From positions 1 to 15,662 of the forward strand of contig JAKEHZ010000070.1 in assembly GCA_022614735.1 (NCBI GenBank): a stretch of 15,662 bases of DNA, in the 5' to 3' direction. This DNA is from Acidobacteriota bacterium. GTDB taxonomy: Bacteria > Acidobacteriota > Blastocatellia > RBC074. Of the stretch, positions 15,541 through 15,662 are shown piece by piece (position 1 is the stretch's first letter; each line of letters starts with the position of its first letter). The translations under genes were made by a program, and so were the position numbers. The notes below the pieces were generated by a model. The model ran no database searches. It saw nothing but the letters and a program-made list of their open reading frames with translations, and was not told the DNA's origin.

Positions 15541-15618
15541 ACAAAAAAGGCAAAAAGGGCAAAAAAAGGCAAAAATTCTTAGCCCTTTTGCCTTTTTTGC
15601 TCTTTTTGCCTTTTTTGT
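15541..15618. repeat. Tandem-in-palindrome element with a 9-base A-rich unit
   Basis: The arms 15541-15574 and 15586-15618 pair with one bulge (a run of seven A against six T) and a G-U or mismatch position. The unit is about CAAAAAAGG/CAAAAAGGG. The right side ends in GTATTC at 15617-15622, the complement of the GAATAC that opens the neighbouring palindrome at 15439. The two may therefore be one composite element of 15439-15622. A weak outer pair, CAAAGTTAG at 15505-15513 and CTAACTTTG at 15646-15654, surrounds this arm. Confidence 0.8.
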
Positions 15619-15662
15619 ATTCCAATTTCATTCCTGTAAAAGAGGCTAACTTTGTAAAAGTG

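Noticed and set aside
15365..15631. An 88-codon minus-strand open frame rich in Lys, Phe and Leu
   Set aside because: It runs through both arms of the A-rich palindrome and overlaps the start of the ABC ATPase gene; its composition simply mirrors the repeats.

Overview
The window looks like a chromosomal segment of a free-living, moderately GC-rich Gram-negative heterotroph. The gene repertoire (exported M28 peptidase with a PA insert, propeller plus di-heme peroxidase fusion, GMC dehydrogenase, Yip1 membrane protein, long multi-PAS kinase) and the loose gene spacing resemble Acidobacteriota, perhaps Blastocatellia. That placement is an inference from gene style; no marker gene is present. 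No tRNA, rRNA, CRISPR array, phage gene or transposase was seen.

Layout. Eight protein genes are supported, plus one long reading frame at the left edge whose start may lie outside. Left block: an exported beta-propeller/di-heme peroxidase-like protein (+, to 2312) converges on an exported M28 metallopeptidase (-, 4479 to 2578). A 475-base divergent spacer follows. Middle block: a soluble five-PAS NarX-type histidine kinase (+, 4955-7657), then aerobic glycerol-3-phosphate dehydrogenase glpD (+, 7727-9445), which converges on the right block. The right block is all minus strand. Read from the right it holds an OppF/DppF-type ABC ATPase, a Yip1 membrane protein, a small helix-hairpin-helix protein resembling the N-terminus of DNA polymerase X, a GMC-family FAD dehydrogenase, and a GT39-like membrane glycosyltransferase.

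The genes do not form one pathway. The plausible transcription units are kinase-glpD, OppF-Yip1-HHH, GMC alone and glycosyltransferase alone. Shared themes are envelope and respiratory oxidation: glycerol-3-phosphate, an alcohol or sugar oxidised by GMC, and peroxide or cytochrome chemistry.

The most notable content is non-coding. Most wide gene junctions carry a large inverted repeat whose arms are built from short tandem units of 7-9 bases, a different unit each time: 2415-2565, 4671-4805, 9397-9490, 11081-11184, 12932-13051, and 15444-15483 with 15541-15618. A solo arm lies at 7673-7717. The arms reach 61 bases, and one stem of 53 base pairs is perfect. Several elements are bounded by the same outer word, GAATACGAAAC or a near relative. 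One overlaps the 3' end of glpD and encodes its terminal residues. They look like a family of tandem-in-palindrome intergenic elements that could act as two-way terminators or RNase III targets. I do not recognise them as a named family.
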